Source: Flavobacterium pallidum
GTDB lineage: Bacteria; Bacteroidota; Bacteroidia; Flavobacteriales; Flavobacteriaceae
Direction: 5' to 3'
DNA: 64,000 nt
Assembly: GCF_003097535.1 (NCBI RefSeq)
Contig: NZ_CP029187.1
Span: 1,612,001 to 1,676,000, forward strand
Shown here: in pieces, positions 8,107-17,260 of the stretch
Layout: each line of letters starts with the position of its first letter
Numbering within the stretch: position 1 is the first letter of the stretch
The notes under the pieces: model-generated
Database searches by the model: none
What the model was told of the DNA's origin: nothing
The model's input: the letters and a program-made list of their open reading frames with translations, nothing else
Made by a program: the position numbers and the translations under genes

Positions 8107-9612
8107 TTAATAATTTGGATTTTGGAGGATTTTGGTGTTCCCGATTTCTGTCAATGGAATCGGCCAGATTTCGTTCTTATTCGCAGTGAAACCTTTTGCA
8201 GGTCCTAAAACCGCAGGTCCTTGTCCCGTGCGTACTAAATCGAACCAGCGGTGGCCTTCACCTGCAAGTTCCAAACGCCTTTCGCTCATGATTGCAGGTA
8301 TGGAAACAGGTACAGAAGTTAATCCTACCCTAGCGCGTACGGCATCCAGCAAGGCCTGTGCACGTTGGCCAGATCCGCCCAGAGCCTCAGCCTCCATAAG
8401 ATAAGTGTCGGCAAGCCTGATGATGTATGAATCGATACCATAGTTCAGTTCTATAGTACCGCCTGAAGTACTGCGATCCGTAGTCAAAGGAAGGTACTTT
8501 TTCAGGAAGTGCCCGGTATCCATGTAACCTGGAGAATAGCCTGCAGCACCTGCTGCTGATAACGCTTCCATATCAAGGATAGTGTATTGAAAACGTGGGT
8601 CTCCTTCCATAGCATTGTAAAGGTCATCGGTCACGGTGTTAAAACTCCAGCCGCCGGCAAGATCAGGAGCGACATTTGTAATCCTTTGGAAACCACGTGG
8701 TCCGATCATTTGTGACATAGAGTTGCCTTCGTCTGATCCGGATCCCCAATTGTCCCATGTGGCACGGCTGGTAGATACGTGTACGGCTTCAAGGATGGAT
8801 TCTGCATTGAATTTGTTTGCAGGATTCCAAAGATCACCATAACTGGCAAGTAAATGATATCCATAAACGCTGGTTCCGCCAGGGGTTCCGTTTACCACTG
8901 CAAACTGCTCTGCAGCCTGGCTGTTTTTCCCTTCATACAAGTATACTTTTCCAAGTAATGCCTGTACGGCACCTTTTGAAAGTCTGCCGCCCTCACTAGC
9001 GATATTCAGGGTCGCAGGCAATACGTCCATGGCTTCTGTAAGGTCTGTCTCAATCTGAGCATAGACTTCTTCCGGAGTAGCCTGTTCTACATCATAAATC
9101 GTGAGAGGATCAATAGGTGCCGTGAACAAAGGAACATTTTTAAATGTCCTTACGAGTTCGAAATAATAATAAGCCCTTAATCCTTTCGCTTCAGCGATAA
9201 ATCTCGCTTTTTTATTTTCGTCCATTGTAATTCCGGTAATTTTCGAAAGGAAAAGGTTGGCACGGAAAATACCCTGGAAATAATCGCTCCAGTAGCTTTT
9301 TGGCATTGTAGCAGGGCTCAGGCTGTAGTTCGAAAACGACTGGATTCCGGTACCGTCATTGGCGCCGCCGCCGCCTGCGTAGAAATCATCTGACCCTGCA
9401 TTCAGGAATGTTACCATATTTTCGAAACCTCCGGTATGCTTCTTCATGATGTCATAAACGGAAATCAAAGCGGAATAGGCTTCTGTTTCGTTAGTATAGT
9501 AACTGGTTTCAAGTTCTGAACCCTCAGGCTGTAGCGTAATAAAATCTTCGCTGCAGGAAAATGCCACCCCAATAAGGGCTGACATGGCTAAAAAGTATTT
9601 TAATTTTTTCAT
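8107..9612 (-). CDS. susD: SusD/RagB family nutrient-binding lipoprotein
   Basis: 501 residues from the ATG at 9612; a GTG two codons upstream would give MKMKKLKY. The signal peptide ends AFSC, followed by SED, which fits the Bacteroidetes lipoprotein export signal. The body has the TPR-rich SusD fold, for example the helix KARFIAEAKGLRAYYYFELVR, and the C-terminal RRLELAGEGHRWFDLVRTG typical of the family. SusD caps the SusC transporter and delivers oligosaccharide to it. It lies 16 bp after susC, in the same operon. Confidence 0.93.
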   Translation of the reverse strand: MKKLKYFLAMSALIGVAFSCSEDFITLQPEGSELETSYYTNETEAYSALISVYDIMKKHTGGFENMVTFLNAGSDDFYAGGGGANDGTGIQSFSNYSLSPATMPKSYWSDYFQGIFRANLFLSKITGITMDENKKARFIAEAKGLRAYYYFELVRTFKNVPLFTAPIDPLTIYDVEQATPEEVYAQIETDLTEAMDVLPATLNIASEGGRLSKGAVQALLGKVYLYEGKNSQAAEQFAVVNGTPGGTSVYGYHLLASYGDLWNPANKFNAESILEAVHVSTSRATWDNWGSGSDEGNSMSQMIGPRGFQRITNVAPDLAGGWSFNTVTDDLYNAMEGDPRFQYTILDMEALSAAGAAGYSPGYMDTGHFLKKYLPLTTDRSTSGGTIELNYGIDSYIIRLADTYLMEAEALGGSGQRAQALLDAVRARVGLTSVPVSIPAIMSERRLELAGEGHRWFDLVRTGQGPAVLGPAKGFTANKNEIWPIPLTEIGNTKILQNPNY

Positions 9613-9628
9613 TTTCACAATTTTTATT

Positions 9629-12600
9629 TTAGAATTGAAGGTTCACACCAAACATGAATGACTTGGCCTGTGGATAGTATCCGCGGTCGATACCGTATAC
9701 ATTTCCACCGATTTCAGGATCATATCCTGTGTATTTGGTGAAAGTAAAGAGGTTTTCCCCGGTAACAAACAGCCTGACTTTGTCCAGCCCAGCCTTGCCT
9801 ATAATGTCATTAGGCAGTGAATACCCTAATTGTATTTGCTTGATCCTGAAATAGTCACCGTCCTGAAGGTAGAAATTGGAAGGATTTGTGAAGTTTCCGT
9901 TTTTGTCGTCACTGGTTAGTCTCGGATACGTGTTTGAAGTGCCTTCTCCTGTCCAGCGTCCTAATGCGGCTGTCTGGAAGTTTGGTGCCATCCCCAGATC
10001 CAATCTGCGTAATCCCTGATAAATCTGGTTTCCGCCTACACCTTGTCCAAAAACAAGTAAATCGAAACCTTTATAAGCCACATTCAGTGTCAGTCCATAA
10101 GTAATATCCGGGAACGGATTGCCTATGTAGTCACGGTCTTTATCATTGATGACACCATTGTCGTCAAGATCTTTCCATTTGAAATCCCCAGGAACCGCAT
10201 TTGGCTGTATCATTACTCCGGCAGAGTTGGTGTAAGCATCTATTTCCGCCTGGTTTTGGAATATACCATTGGTTTCAAAGCCGTAAAAAGCGTTGTATGG
10301 CTGTCCTACTTCCACCCTTGTGATGTTGTATGCGGTGCCCTGAACCCTTTCGCCGTTCAGGAAGTCGATACCCGGACTGATTCCAGTGACTTCATTTTTC
10401 AATGTAGCCATGTTACCGCTTAGGTTTACTGTCCAATCTCCAAACTTTTTGCGGTAGTTCATTTCCAACTCAAACCCCCTGTTTGTCATTGAGCCCACAT
10501 TGCCTACTGGATTCACTGTGGCTCCCACATAACCAGGTAGTTCGATATCACGCAAAATGCCTGTCGTTTTCTTGTAGTAATAATCCAGGTTGATATAAAG
10601 GTTGTTGAACAGGGTGAATTCCAATCCTAAATCGGTTTGTGTAGTTTCTTCCCAGGCTAATCCAGGGTTAGGGATTGAAAGCGGTGAGCTTCCTACAATG
10701 ACGTTTCCATCTGAACCAACAGGGTAATTATTCGAGGATTGTATGATTGGTGCATAGGCAAAATCCCTCAATACATCGGTACCGGTTACACCCCAGCTCC
10801 CTCTTAATTTCAACTGTGTCAATACTTTGTTTTCAGGCCAGAATGCTTCTTTGGTAGGTACCCATCCAAGCGAGAAAGAAGGGAAATTACCGTATTTATG
10901 GTCTGAACCAAACCTTGTCGAGCCGTCCCTCCTTATGGTAGCGGTCAAGAGGTACTTTTCATTGTAATCATAGTTAATCCTTGCGAAAAGAGAAGCCAAC
11001 TTATGTGATGTGAATGTATATCCCGCAGCTTCAATATCAGCGGGTAGTGTGGTCCAGCCAAAGGAAGCTTCCTTATAGTCATTTGTAGGCTGATTGTTGT
11101 ACCTGACCCATTGGCCGCCACCCTTACCATATTGATAGGCACCCTGACCAGCCAATATTGTAAAGTTGTGCCCTTTTATGTCGTTAGAGTAGGAGATGGT
11201 GTTTTCGATCTGGTAGTCTTCAGTGGTGTTTGTCGACTTGAACAGGTTGTTTCGGGGTGTTACCCATACAGCAGAAAGATAATACATTGGTGTAAAACTG
11301 TAATCCCCATAATTCGCTTTCTTGTAGGTGTAATTTGTTTTCAATTTCAAACCTTTGACAGGCTCCATTTGAAGGTAGGCGTTTCCTACAATATTTTCGG
11401 CCCAGCTATAGTTACCCAGGCGTGTTTTTTGGTAAGCAACAGGATTGGTGATTTCATTTCCTACGTAAGGAGAAATTCCATAAGCATTCCCATTTTCGTC
11501 TCTGACAACCGTTGCGATTGTATATGGGCTCTGTGCTAATTCTGCTGGATCAGTTTGTATTACCGGTGTTACAGGGTCAAGGTTGATAGCGGAAGCAAGA
11601 GGACCGCCATATTCACTATTCGTATTTCCCAATCCGACTGTTTTTTCCCGGGCATAGCCGAAATTTTCGCCGAATGTAAAAATCTTCCCGAATTTGTGTT
11701 CTGAATTAATCCTGAAGTTTTTACGGTTGTAGTTTGAAATCGCTGTAGAGACAATTCCCTCCTCATCACGGATACCATAAGAAAGATAGAAATTCGAATT
11801 GTCATTGCCACCGCTCAGGCTCACTTCATGAGAGGTACGTTGTGCACTTTTGTTAAAGATCTGTTCCTGCCAATCAGTTCCTTCCCCCAAGGTAGAAGCA
11901 TTAGGATACCTGATGTCGCCGCCTCCGTTGACAAGGGCTTCATTGATGAGTGTCGCATATTGAGTCGCGTTAAGCAGGTCGAGCTTTCTTGCCGCTTTAG
12001 ACGTTCCGGCGTAACCATTATATCTTACGGTCAATTTGCCGCTTTTTCCTTTCCTGGTGGTAATCAGGATAACACCGGATGCGCCTCTTGTACCGTAAAT
12101 TGCAGCTGATGCGGCATCCTTAAGTACTTCTATTGACTCAACGTCGGATTGATTGAGATAACTTACCGCGCTGGCCTCAAGTACCACGCCATCCACCACA
12201 TAAAGAGGGTCGTTACCACCGTTAAGTGTAGTAATACCACGTATACGCACTGTAGATGCAGATCCAGGTTGTCCGGCATTTTGTGAAATCATCACGCCGG
12301 CAACACGTCCTTGCAGGGACTGTTCAATCCTTGTGATCGGCAGGTTTTCAATATCTTTTGCTTTTACACTGGAAATTGCACCAGTAACAACGCTTTTTTT
12401 CTGCGTTCCATATCCCACAACGACCACTTCGTTAAGACTTTGGGCTTCCGGTTCCATTTTAACATCAATGGTAGTACGTCCATTAATGTTTTCCGTAACA
12501 CTACGGTAACTGATAAAGGTAAAAACCAGAGTGCCTTTTGAATCGGCCTTGATTTGGAATTTACCATCCATGTCCGTGGCTACTGTCCGCGAACTTTGCT

Positions 12601-12739
12601 GGTCTAAAACTGTGACACCTGGCATGGGCAGGCCACCTTCATCATACACTTTTCCCGAAATAGACACTTCCTGAGCGTGTGTGGCCATCGAGAATAGAAT
12701 TGACAAAAAACAAAAGAATCGTAGTTTTGTAAATTTCAT
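9629..12739 (-). CDS. susC: SusC/RagA family TonB-linked outer-membrane transporter
   Basis: A 1036-residue protein. Signal peptide to about residue 22 (THAQ), then a carboxypeptidase-D-regulatory-like domain (~25-100, SISGKVYDEGGLPMPGV). The TonB-box region NEVVVVGYGT is followed by the plug domain (~115-225, with SVRIRG and DAASAAIYGTRGA) and a 22-strand barrel ending in aromatic F. It imports glucan oligosaccharides across the outer membrane using TonB energy, with the SusD lid encoded next. It is the first gene of the operon. A TTG-N18-TAATATTG promoter and two 15-bp direct repeats lie upstream, suggesting activation by the divergent regulator. Confidence 0.95.
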   Translation of the reverse strand: MKFTKLRFFCFLSILFSMATHAQEVSISGKVYDEGGLPMPGVTVLDQQSSRTVATDMDGKFQIKADSKGTLVFTFISYRSVTENINGRTTIDVKMEPEAQSLNEVVVVGYGTQKKSVVTGAISSVKAKDIENLPITRIEQSLQGRVAGVMISQNAGQPGSASTVRIRGITTLNGGNDPLYVVDGVVLEASAVSYLNQSDVESIEVLKDAASAAIYGTRGASGVILITTRKGKSGKLTVRYNGYAGTSKAARKLDLLNATQYATLINEALVNGGGDIRYPNASTLGEGTDWQEQIFNKSAQRTSHEVSLSGGNDNSNFYLSYGIRDEEGIVSTAISNYNRKNFRINSEHKFGKIFTFGENFGYAREKTVGLGNTNSEYGGPLASAINLDPVTPVIQTDPAELAQSPYTIATVVRDENGNAYGISPYVGNEITNPVAYQKTRLGNYSWAENIVGNAYLQMEPVKGLKLKTNYTYKKANYGDYSFTPMYYLSAVWVTPRNNLFKSTNTTEDYQIENTISYSNDIKGHNFTILAGQGAYQYGKGGGQWVRYNNQPTNDYKEASFGWTTLPADIEAAGYTFTSHKLASLFARINYDYNEKYLLTATIRRDGSTRFGSDHKYGNFPSFSLGWVPTKEAFWPENKVLTQLKLRGSWGVTGTDVLRDFAYAPIIQSSNNYPVGSDGNVIVGSSPLSIPNPGLAWEETTQTDLGLEFTLFNNLYINLDYYYKKTTGILRDIELPGYVGATVNPVGNVGSMTNRGFELEMNYRKKFGDWTVNLSGNMATLKNEVTGISPGIDFLNGERVQGTAYNITRVEVGQPYNAFYGFETNGIFQNQAEIDAYTNSAGVMIQPNAVPGDFKWKDLDDNGVINDKDRDYIGNPFPDITYGLTLNVAYKGFDLLVFGQGVGGNQIYQGLRRLDLGMAPNFQTAALGRWTGEGTSNTYPRLTSDDKNGNFTNPSNFYLQDGDYFRIKQIQLGYSLPNDIIGKAGLDKVRLFVTGENLFTFTKYTGYDPEIGGNVYGIDRGYYPQAKSFMFGVNLQF

Positions 12740-12778
12740 ATTTCTGAAAATTTTGGTTAGTTAATTATTGATTCATGA

Positions 12779-12807
12779 CAATATTAAACTTATTTTTTTT
12801 GTATCAA
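12779..12807 (-). promoter_or_regulatory. Candidate susC promoter
   Basis: On the minus strand TTG (12807-12805), 18 bp, then TAATATTG (12786-12779), seven of eight matches to the Bacteroidetes -7 box TAnnTTTG. The start would be about 35 bp before the susC ATG. Confidence 0.55.
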
Positions 12808-12821
12808 TAATTATCTGTTAT

Positions 12822-12869
12822 TACAAAAACCCATCATTATGTAGTTTTTAATTATACAAAAACCCATCA
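12822..12869 (-). promoter_or_regulatory. Pair of 15-bp direct repeats, probable activator sites
   Basis: TACAAAAACCCATCA occurs exactly at 12822-12836 and 12855-12869, 33 bp apart start to start, about three DNA turns. Read towards susC the sequence is TGATGGGTTTTTGTA. The repeats lie just upstream of the predicted -33 box, centred near -56 and -89, where an activator would bind. The divergent LuxR-type regulator is the obvious candidate. Confidence 0.55.
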
Positions 12870-13040
12870 AAAAAATCATAAATTATTGATTTTTAATTTT
12901 TTAATTTTTTATTTTAACTGTTACGAAAACGTTAACTTAATAAAACAAACACTACATTTATGTCAGATTCGGATTTTGATTAATTGTAAGTTTTTTAACT
13001 CCTCATCATTAGTACATTATTATCATAAATTAATTATAAT

Positions 13041-15911
13041 ATGCGCGTTTTTAGTTCGATACCTTATGTAATTCTTCTCTTTGTTTTTTTTGAATGCTTC
13101 GGACAGGTAAAAAATATCGGTCTCCCTGAATTACGCAATTTCAAGAAAAATGAATACAAAGGAGGAACACAGAACTGGGGCATCGATGAAGATCAAAATG
13201 GTAATCTGTATTTCGCTAATAATAATGGCCTATTGCAATTCGACGGTACTTCATGGTATAAATACACTATTCCTAACCAATCGCTGATCAGGACGGTTAA
13301 AGTAGCAAATGATGGGAAAATTTATGTAGGCGGTTATAATGAATTCGGATATTTTCTTGCAAATCAAAAGGGGAAACTCATATACCATTCGGTTTCGCGA
13401 CTGGTTGACAGGAAAAAAATCAGCCTGATTGATTTTATCTGGAAACTGCATGTAATCAACGACCAGGTTTTCTTTCAGTCGTTCGGACGGCTTTATGTTT
13501 TTAAGAATGGAAAACTACATGTTATTGAGGCGCCCAGCCGTTTTCAGTTTTCATTTAGCGTTAACAATGAACTTTATCTGCAGGATATGTCAAAAGGCCT
13601 GATGGTATTTCGTAATGGTAGCCTTGTTGCCTTGCCCGGCACGAGAGTTTTTAACAATACAGAAGTTTGGGGCATGTTAGCGTTGGACAATCAGCAATTC
13701 CTGATTGCTACATTGGACAAAGGGCTTTTTCTTTACCGTAATGGCGTATCAAAACCCTGGCTGAATGAAGCGAATAATTTTGTGCTGAAAAATAGCTCAC
13801 TGGGTTGTATATTGATTAAAGATAAATTTATTGTCATCAATTCTGTTTTGGATGGCATTGTCATTTGCGACAAGTCCGGCAATATCATCCAGCACCTGAA
13901 TCGTAAAAAGGGGATGCAGAACAATACTGTGCTGTCTTCATTCATTGACAACAAGAGCAATGTGTGGCTTGGCCTCGATAATGGCATAACATTCGTTAAT
14001 GAGAATTCACCATTTACCTATTTTGGATTCAGTTACGAACTGAGTACCGTCTATGCTTCAGTATTTCATGACGGATATTTGTATGTCGCCACTAACCGGG
14101 GTTTGTTCTACCATTCTTTGAGTGGTCCTTTTAAGGAAGATATGTTTACTTTGGTTGAAGGTACGACGGGGCAAGCTTGGAATGTACAGGTGATTGATGG
14201 GCAGTTGTTTTGTGGTCATAACCGTGGCGCGATGCTTATCGATAAAGGCAGGCTGTCGGGAATCATGCATTCGAACGGCTATTGGGGCTTTAAGAAAATC
14301 CCCGGCAGGCCCAATTTTTTAATAGGGTCAAACTATAACGGATTTGGTATTTTCGAAAAAAAAGCTTCCGGCTGGGCCTTCAAATGTGTTTTATCCGGGA
14401 TTCAAACTTCCTCCAGCACTTTTCAGGTTGACGAACAGACGGTGTGGCTAAAGAAAGACAGTGACGTATATCAGTTGACGCTTTCGCCTGATTTGAGTAG
14501 ATTCAGCAATGTAAAAAAATACAGCAGCCTGGTGCCTTCCCTGAAAGGAATCGGAAGTATCCAAAGCATCAACGGCAAAGTGTATTTTCAAACCCAGAAT
14601 CGGTTCTTTAAGTATTCCTATGAGCAGTCGCTCTTTTATGAAGATGTGAAATTAAGCCGGATTTTTGCAAATGTGCCTAAATTCAGGCATGTAGTGGAAG
14701 ACAGCCAGGGAAATTTTTGGTATACCTTTAATGAATCAATAGGGGCCTTGATGAAACAGCATGACGGAACTTACAAGAACAGCATAGCACCCTTTTCAAA
14801 TCTTACCGGAAATCTGGTAAGCGATTATCCATCTATAAATACGGTGAACCAGAATAATATTTTTATTGGACTCACAGATGGACTAGCCCATTATGACCTT
14901 AGCGCACAAACTGATTTTATCACCAGGCCAAAGGCATTCATACGAAGTTTTTCTTTTCCCGGAGATACGCTTTTCATAGGAAACGGGAAAATCAGCAAAA
15001 AGGGTTGCAATGTCCCATATAGCACCAATAACGTAAAGTTTACATTTTCATCACCGACCTATGAGAACCTGGAGCATGTTGAGTACAGCTACCAATTGGA
15101 AGGGTTTGATGATCAATGGAGTCCATGGTCTACCATATCAATGAAGGAATATACCAACCTGCATGAAGATGATTACCGTATGAAGGTCAGGGTCAGGAAC
15201 AGTTACGGGGTGGAGTCTGAAGCGGCAGTGTTTTCATTTACTGTGGCACCACCTTTTTACAGGCATCCATTGGCATACATCTTTTACATTTTGCTCATAG
15301 CAGTTTCTGTTTACCTCATAAGACAGAGGATCAGGATGAAAATCCGTAAAAACAAATATTATGAAACTATTGAGCAGCGCAGATTATATCTGGAGCGCGA
15401 AGCCAAAATACGCCAGGAACAGTATGACCTTGAGAAAGAAATTGAAAAGCTTAAAAACGACAAACTGCAGATACGGATCCTTGCCAAAGACAAGGAATTG
15501 GTCAACAACTCACTGCAGGTGGTTAAAAAGAATAAGATACTCAACGGCATTATCAACAAACTTAAGGATATCGATGCTGAAACGCTGGATGACTCAGTGA
15601 AATTCCAGTTCAATAAACTCAACAAAAGCATTGTTAAAGAAGTAAATACTGATAAAAGCTGGAAAGATCTTGAAAAACATATTAAGAACGTCCACTTTGA
15701 CTTCCTGAAAAGGCTGAAGGAAAAATATCCGACGATTTCCCCGCGTGAAATGGATCTTTCCACTTACCTGCTGATGAATATGTCAACCAAGGAAATCGCC
15801 GAAATTATGAACATTTCCGGCGGCGGTGTGGAACTCGCACGTTACAGGCTCCGTAAAAAACTGGGGCTTAATAAAAAGGAGAACCTGATTGGATTCCTGA
15901 TGAGTATTTAA
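13041..15911 (+). CDS. Transmembrane PUL regulator: propeller, Y_Y_Y, LuxR-type HTH
   Basis: A 956-residue protein. After a signal peptide (to ~22, FGQ), residues ~25-650 form beta-propeller repeats of the two-component-regulator type (NWGIDEDQNGNLYFANNNG is the first). A Y_Y_Y domain covers ~660-735 and a single membrane helix ~742-761 (AYIFYILLIAVSVYLI). A long charged coiled coil runs ~770-890, and a LuxR-like helix-turn-helix occupies ~896-956 (STKEIAEIMNISGGGVELAR). There is no histidine kinase or receiver domain. The protein therefore seems to sense glycan in the periplasm and bind DNA directly from the inner membrane. It is divergent from susC, with 301 bp between, and is the likely activator of that operon. 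Its stop overlaps the murF stop (shared TTAA). Confidence 0.85.
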   Translation: MRVFSSIPYVILLFVFFECFGQVKNIGLPELRNFKKNEYKGGTQNWGIDEDQNGNLYFANNNGLLQFDGTSWYKYTIPNQSLIRTVKVANDGKIYVGGYNEFGYFLANQKGKLIYHSVSRLVDRKKISLIDFIWKLHVINDQVFFQSFGRLYVFKNGKLHVIEAPSRFQFSFSVNNELYLQDMSKGLMVFRNGSLVALPGTRVFNNTEVWGMLALDNQQFLIATLDKGLFLYRNGVSKPWLNEANNFVLKNSSLGCILIKDKFIVINSVLDGIVICDKSGNIIQHLNRKKGMQNNTVLSSFIDNKSNVWLGLDNGITFVNENSPFTYFGFSYELSTVYASVFHDGYLYVATNRGLFYHSLSGPFKEDMFTLVEGTTGQAWNVQVIDGQLFCGHNRGAMLIDKGRLSGIMHSNGYWGFKKIPGRPNFLIGSNYNGFGIFEKKASGWAFKCVLSGIQTSSSTFQVDEQTVWLKKDSDVYQLTLSPDLSRFSNVKKYSSLVPSLKGIGSIQSINGKVYFQTQNRFFKYSYEQSLFYEDVKLSRIFANVPKFRHVVEDSQGNFWYTFNESIGALMKQHDGTYKNSIAPFSNLTGNLVSDYPSINTVNQNNIFIGLTDGLAHYDLSAQTDFITRPKAFIRSFSFPGDTLFIGNGKISKKGCNVPYSTNNVKFTFSSPTYENLEHVEYSYQLEGFDDQWSPWSTISMKEYTNLHEDDYRMKVRVRNSYGVESEAAVFSFTVAPPFYRHPLAYIFYILLIAVSVYLIRQRIRMKIRKNKYYETIEQRRLYLEREAKIRQEQYDLEKEIEKLKNDKLQIRILAKDKELVNNSLQVVKKNKILNGIINKLKDIDAETLDDSVKFQFNKLNKSIVKEVNTDKSWKDLEKHIKNVHFDFLKRLKEKYPTISPREMDLSTYLLMNMSTKEIAEIMNISGGGVELARYRLRKKLGLNKKENLIGFLMSI

Positions 15912-17197
15912 GACGGTAGCAATTCCAGGATCCTTTCCAGCGCCATGCCGCGTGATCCCTTAATCAGGATTAAGCTGTCGTGTATTTTACGGAATTTTTT
16001 GTTTGCCGCCAATGCTTCAAAAGTTTCAAAAAAGTGGAAGTTGGATTGTTCGGACCTGCTGGCATAAAAATCATGTCCTATGAAATAACAGGCTGCTTTC
16101 GTGTTTCCTTCGAGCAGTGAAACTATGTTTTTATGTTCATTGAGGCTTTCTGAGCCCAATTCGAACATGTCGCCAAGGAACATTATTTTGGATGGTTTCT
16201 CAAGCTGTATAAAGTTTTCGATAGCCACTTTCATGCTGCTTGGATTGGCGTTATAGGCATCAAGGATGATTTCGTTGGTTTCCTTAATGATGATTTGAGA
16301 GCGGTTATTTTGCGGAATGTAATTTTCAATCGCTTCGCGTATTTCTGAATCGCTTACGCCAAAATATTTCCCGATGGCAATGGCGGCATAAAGATTGTTT
16401 GCGTTATAAAGCCCAATAAGATGTGATTGGATCTCAGTCGCATTATAATTGATTTTAACCAAAGGATTGGCGATGGTTTTGTCAATGTTTAAAAAGGCAT
16501 CAGGCCGGTTCATCCCGAAAGTGATTGCAGCGATATTTTTGCTGCGTTGTACCTGCAATGCGTCGTCCAGATTTACAAAAGCCGTTTTTTTATTAGACAG
16601 CAGGTAATCATACATCTCGCTTTTGCCTTTTATAACACCTTCAAAGCCTCCAAAACCATCCAAATGCGCTTTCCCGAAATTAGTGATGTAGCCATAGTCC
16701 GGAGTGGCAATAGTACAAAGAAATGCAATTTCCTTTTGATGGTTGGCACCCATTTCGACGATGCCCATTTCTGTATTTTCATCAAAAGAAAGGATGGTCA
16801 AAGGCACGCCGATGTGATTGTTCAGGTTTCCAGCCGTGGCTTTGGTATTGAATCTTTTTGAAAGCACGACATTAATCAATTCCTTTGTCGTGGTCTTGCC
16901 GTTGCTTCCGGTTAATGCCACTATAGGAATCCCTAGAAACCGCCTGTGGAATTTAGCCAGCTCCTGTAAAGCTGATAGCGTATCATCAACGAGGATGGTC
17001 CTGTCATTGATGTAATAATCCTTATTGTCGATCAGTACGTACAATGCGCCTTTCTCCAGGGCTTCAGCGGCAAATGTATTGGCATCGAAACGTTCTCCTT
17101 TGATAGCGACGAAAAAGCAATTGTGCTCGATTTTTCGGGTGTCGATCGATAAGGAACTGCATTGTAAAAAAAGCTGGTGAATATCCTGAATGTCCAT
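15908..17197 (-). CDS. murF: UDP-N-acetylmuramoyl-tripeptide--D-alanyl-D-alanine ligase
   Basis: A 429-residue cytoplasmic Mur ligase. It adds D-Ala-D-Ala to UDP-MurNAc-tripeptide, the last soluble step of peptidoglycan precursor synthesis. The N-terminal domain binds the UDP substrate (SIDTRKIEHNCFFVAIKGERFD). The central ATPase domain has GSNGKTTTK at 97-105 and VEMGANHQKEI. The C-terminal domain contains DAYNANPSSM and FLGDMFELG, which are MurF signatures. It is convergent with the PUL regulator (4-bp overlap) and follows gldJ after a terminator. Confidence 0.95.
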   Translation of the reverse strand: MDIQDIHQLFLQCSSLSIDTRKIEHNCFFVAIKGERFDANTFAAEALEKGALYVLIDNKDYYINDRTILVDDTLSALQELAKFHRRFLGIPIVALTGSNGKTTTKELINVVLSKRFNTKATAGNLNNHIGVPLTILSFDENTEMGIVEMGANHQKEIAFLCTIATPDYGYITNFGKAHLDGFGGFEGVIKGKSEMYDYLLSNKKTAFVNLDDALQVQRSKNIAAITFGMNRPDAFLNIDKTIANPLVKINYNATEIQSHLIGLYNANNLYAAIAIGKYFGVSDSEIREAIENYIPQNNRSQIIIKETNEIILDAYNANPSSMKVAIENFIQLEKPSKIMFLGDMFELGSESLNEHKNIVSLLEGNTKAACYFIGHDFYASRSEQSNFHFFETFEALAANKKFRKIHDSLILIKGSRGMALERILELLPS

Positions 17198-17218
17198 TAC
17201 GTAAATTTAAAAAAAAAT

Positions 17219-17241
17219 AAAGCCCTTATAATAAGGGCTTT
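17219..17241 (-). terminator. Terminator of gldJ
   Basis: AAAGCCCTTA and TAAGGGCTTT pair around a 3-nt loop. On the minus strand the hairpin is followed by ATTTTTTTTT. It lies 19 bp after the gldJ stop and before murF. Confidence 0.8.
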
Positions 17242-17260
17242 AAAATATTGTGGAAGAAAA

